This document shows positions 6,184 through 7,352 of a stretch of 7,352 nt of DNA, in pieces. How positions within the stretch are numbered: the first letter of the stretch is position 1; each line of letters begins with the position of its first letter. The stretch covers positions 1 through 7,352 of the forward strand of contig QEUW01000446.1 of NCBI GenBank assembly GCA_003577005.1, given 5' to 3'. Source of the stretch: Chloroflexota bacterium. GTDB taxonomy: Bacteria > Chloroflexota > Anaerolineae > Caldilineales > Caldilineaceae. The notes below the pieces were generated by a model, which worked only from the letters and a program-made list of their open reading frames with translations, searched no databases and was not told the DNA's origin. A program made the translations under genes and the position numbers.

Positions 6184-7352
6184 ATGGCGAAAAACGACAC
6201 AGCGCATCCGGCGCTGCGCGAACAAAGTGGCGCGGATGCGCCAACGATACCTCTCCCCACCTTTCCACCTCCTGCACATTCGTTTGAAGACCAACAGCGA
6301 CCTGCCGCCGGCACGGTAGCACACGAAGCGCCCTCCCCTGGCAGCGCTTATGATGTCGCCCTGGCTCAACTCGATACCGTCGCCGATGCTATGCACCTGG
6401 ACGACGATCTGCGTCTCCACTTGCGCCACTGTCAGCGCGAGCTGATTGTTCACTTTCCCGTCAAGATGGACGATGGCCGTCTGCGGATCTTTACCGGTTT
6501 TCGCGTCCATCACAACACCGTCAAGGGCCCGTCCAAGGGTGGGATCCGCTATCATCCCGCTGTGACGCTCGACGAATGCCGGGCGCTGGCTATGTGGATG
6601 ACGTGGAAATGTGCGCTTATGAATCTTCCATATGGTGGCGCCAAGGGTGGCGTCATCGTTGACCCCAAGCAACTCAGCCTACGTGAACTGGAAAAGCTCA
6701 CCCGCCGCTACGCCACCGAGATCAGCTCGTTTATGGGACCCGAGCGCGATATTCCTGCCCCGGATGTGGGCACCAACGCCCAGGTGATGGCCTGGATCAT
6801 GGACACTTATTCAATGCACAAGGGCTACTCGATCCCCGCAGTGATCACGGGCAAACCGGTTGCCATCGGTGGGACGGCAGGTCGCGAGTACGCCACCGGC
6901 CTCGGCGTCACCTACGTCACCCGCGCGCTCGTCAAACAGCGCATGGGCCGCACGCTCGATGACCTTAGTGTGGCGATCCAGGGCTTTGGCAATGTGGGCA
7001 GTTGGACAGCGCGCACTATGCACGAGCGCGGGGCGCGAGTGGTGGCGGTGAGCGATGTACAGGGCGGCATTTACTGTGATAAAGGGCTAGACCTGCGCCA
7101 GTTGACGCGTCATGTCGCCGAGCACAAGACCGTTGTCGGCTTCCCCGCTGCCGATCCGCTGACCAACGAGGAGTTGCTAGAACTCAATGTCGATGTGCTG
7201 GTACCCGCCGCCCTGGAAGGGCAGATCACCCATCGCAACGCACCCAAGGTGCGCGCCAAGGTTGTCGCTGAAGGCGCCAATGGCCCCACCACGCCAGAGG
7301 CCGACCACATCCTCAACGACCGGGGCATCATCGTCATCCCCGATATTCTCTG
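6184..7352 (+). CDS. gdhA: Glutamate dehydrogenase (Glu/Leu/Phe/Val dehydrogenase family), C-terminus beyond window
   Basis: The enzyme interconverts glutamate with 2-oxoglutarate and ammonium using NAD(P)H in the cytoplasm, linking nitrogen assimilation to the TCA cycle. The 389 visible residues contain the glutamate-binding [11 protein letters not shown] (115-125), the second lysine region [11 protein letters not shown] (139-149), the catalytic-lysine loop YGGAKGG (150-156, Lys154) and PAPDVGTN (191-198, with catalytic Asp194). Further on are [10 protein letters not shown] (233-242), the Rossmann glycine motif GFGNVG (267-272), PAALEGQI (341-348) and AEGANGPTT (362-370). The motifs fit glutamate rather than leucine or phenylalanine dehydrogenase, but substrate and NAD/NADP preference are inference. 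About 40 residues should be missing at the right edge. The first roughly 55 residues, rich in proline and alanine, are extra relative to typical family members and look disordered. The ATG at 6184 is backed by GAGGAG seven bases upstream. Confidence 0.93.
   Translation, partial: MAKNDTAHPALREQSGADAPTIPLPTFPPPAHSFEDQQRPAAGTVAHEAPSPGSAYDVALAQLDTVADAMHLDDDLRLHLRHCQRELIVHFPVKMDDGRLRIFTGFRVHHNTVKGPSKGGIRYHPAVTLDECRALAMWMTWKCALMNLPYGGAKGGVIVDPKQLSLRELEKLTRRYATEISSFMGPERDIPAPDVGTNAQVMAWIMDTYSMHKGYSIPAVITGKPVAIGGTAGREYATGLGVTYVTRALVKQRMGRTLDDLSVAIQGFGNVGSWTARTMHERGARVVAVSDVQGGIYCDKGLDLRQLTRHVAEHKTVVGFPAADPLTNEELLELNVDVLVPAALEGQITHRNAPKVRAKVVAEGANGPTTPEADHILNDRGIIVIPDIL

Noticed and set aside
6181..6672. 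163-residue minus-strand open frame opposite the start of glutamate dehydrogenase
   Set aside because: It overlaps the conserved glutamate-binding motifs of the plus-strand enzyme and shows no family resemblance.

Overview
The window looks like ordinary bacterial chromosome, moderately GC-rich and densely coded. My best guess is Chloroflexota (Chloroflexus/Roseiflexus-like). The grounds are a compact SecD, a DUF3105 lipoprotein, and a very large NACHT ATPase fused to a formylglycine-generating-enzyme (FGE/SUMF1) fold, a combination I associate with that phylum. There is no rRNA or other phylogenetic marker, so the assignment is inference.

Layout: positions 1-1665 hold a minus-strand secD-secF pair (secF is cut by the left edge), the accessory subunits of the Sec protein-export machinery. 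It is read from a textbook sigma70 promoter at 1719-1747. The 381-bp divergent gap 1666-2046 carries that promoter and a weaker plus-strand candidate promoter. Next come two plus-strand genes 40 bp apart: a DUF3105 lipoprotein (2047-2595) and a 1079-residue NACHT protein (2636-5875). The latter resembles bacterial NLR-type STAND ATPases: a helical N-terminal module, a short beta linker, a NACHT ATPase with intact Walker A, Walker B and arginine-containing sensor motif, a helical arm, and a C-terminal FGE/C-type-lectin-like fold. A 308-bp gap (5876-6183) follows, containing a perfect 7-bp hairpin and, just before the next gene, an exact 35-bp tandem duplication built of TGATCA dyads. The window ends inside a glutamate dehydrogenase gene (6184 to the right edge).

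How they work together: secDF and the glutamate dehydrogenase are housekeeping genes. The accessory element is the NACHT-FGE gene, possibly cotranscribed with the lipoprotein. Its architecture fits a ligand-sensing switch in biological conflict (phage defence) or signalling. The FGE fold lacks the two cysteines needed for formylglycine generation, so it is more likely a binding module. Its C-terminal segment lies where diversity-generating retroelements place their variable region in FGE-fold targets. No reverse transcriptase or template repeat is in the window, so that idea is only a testable hypothesis. I found no tRNA, rRNA, CRISPR array or insertion sequence.
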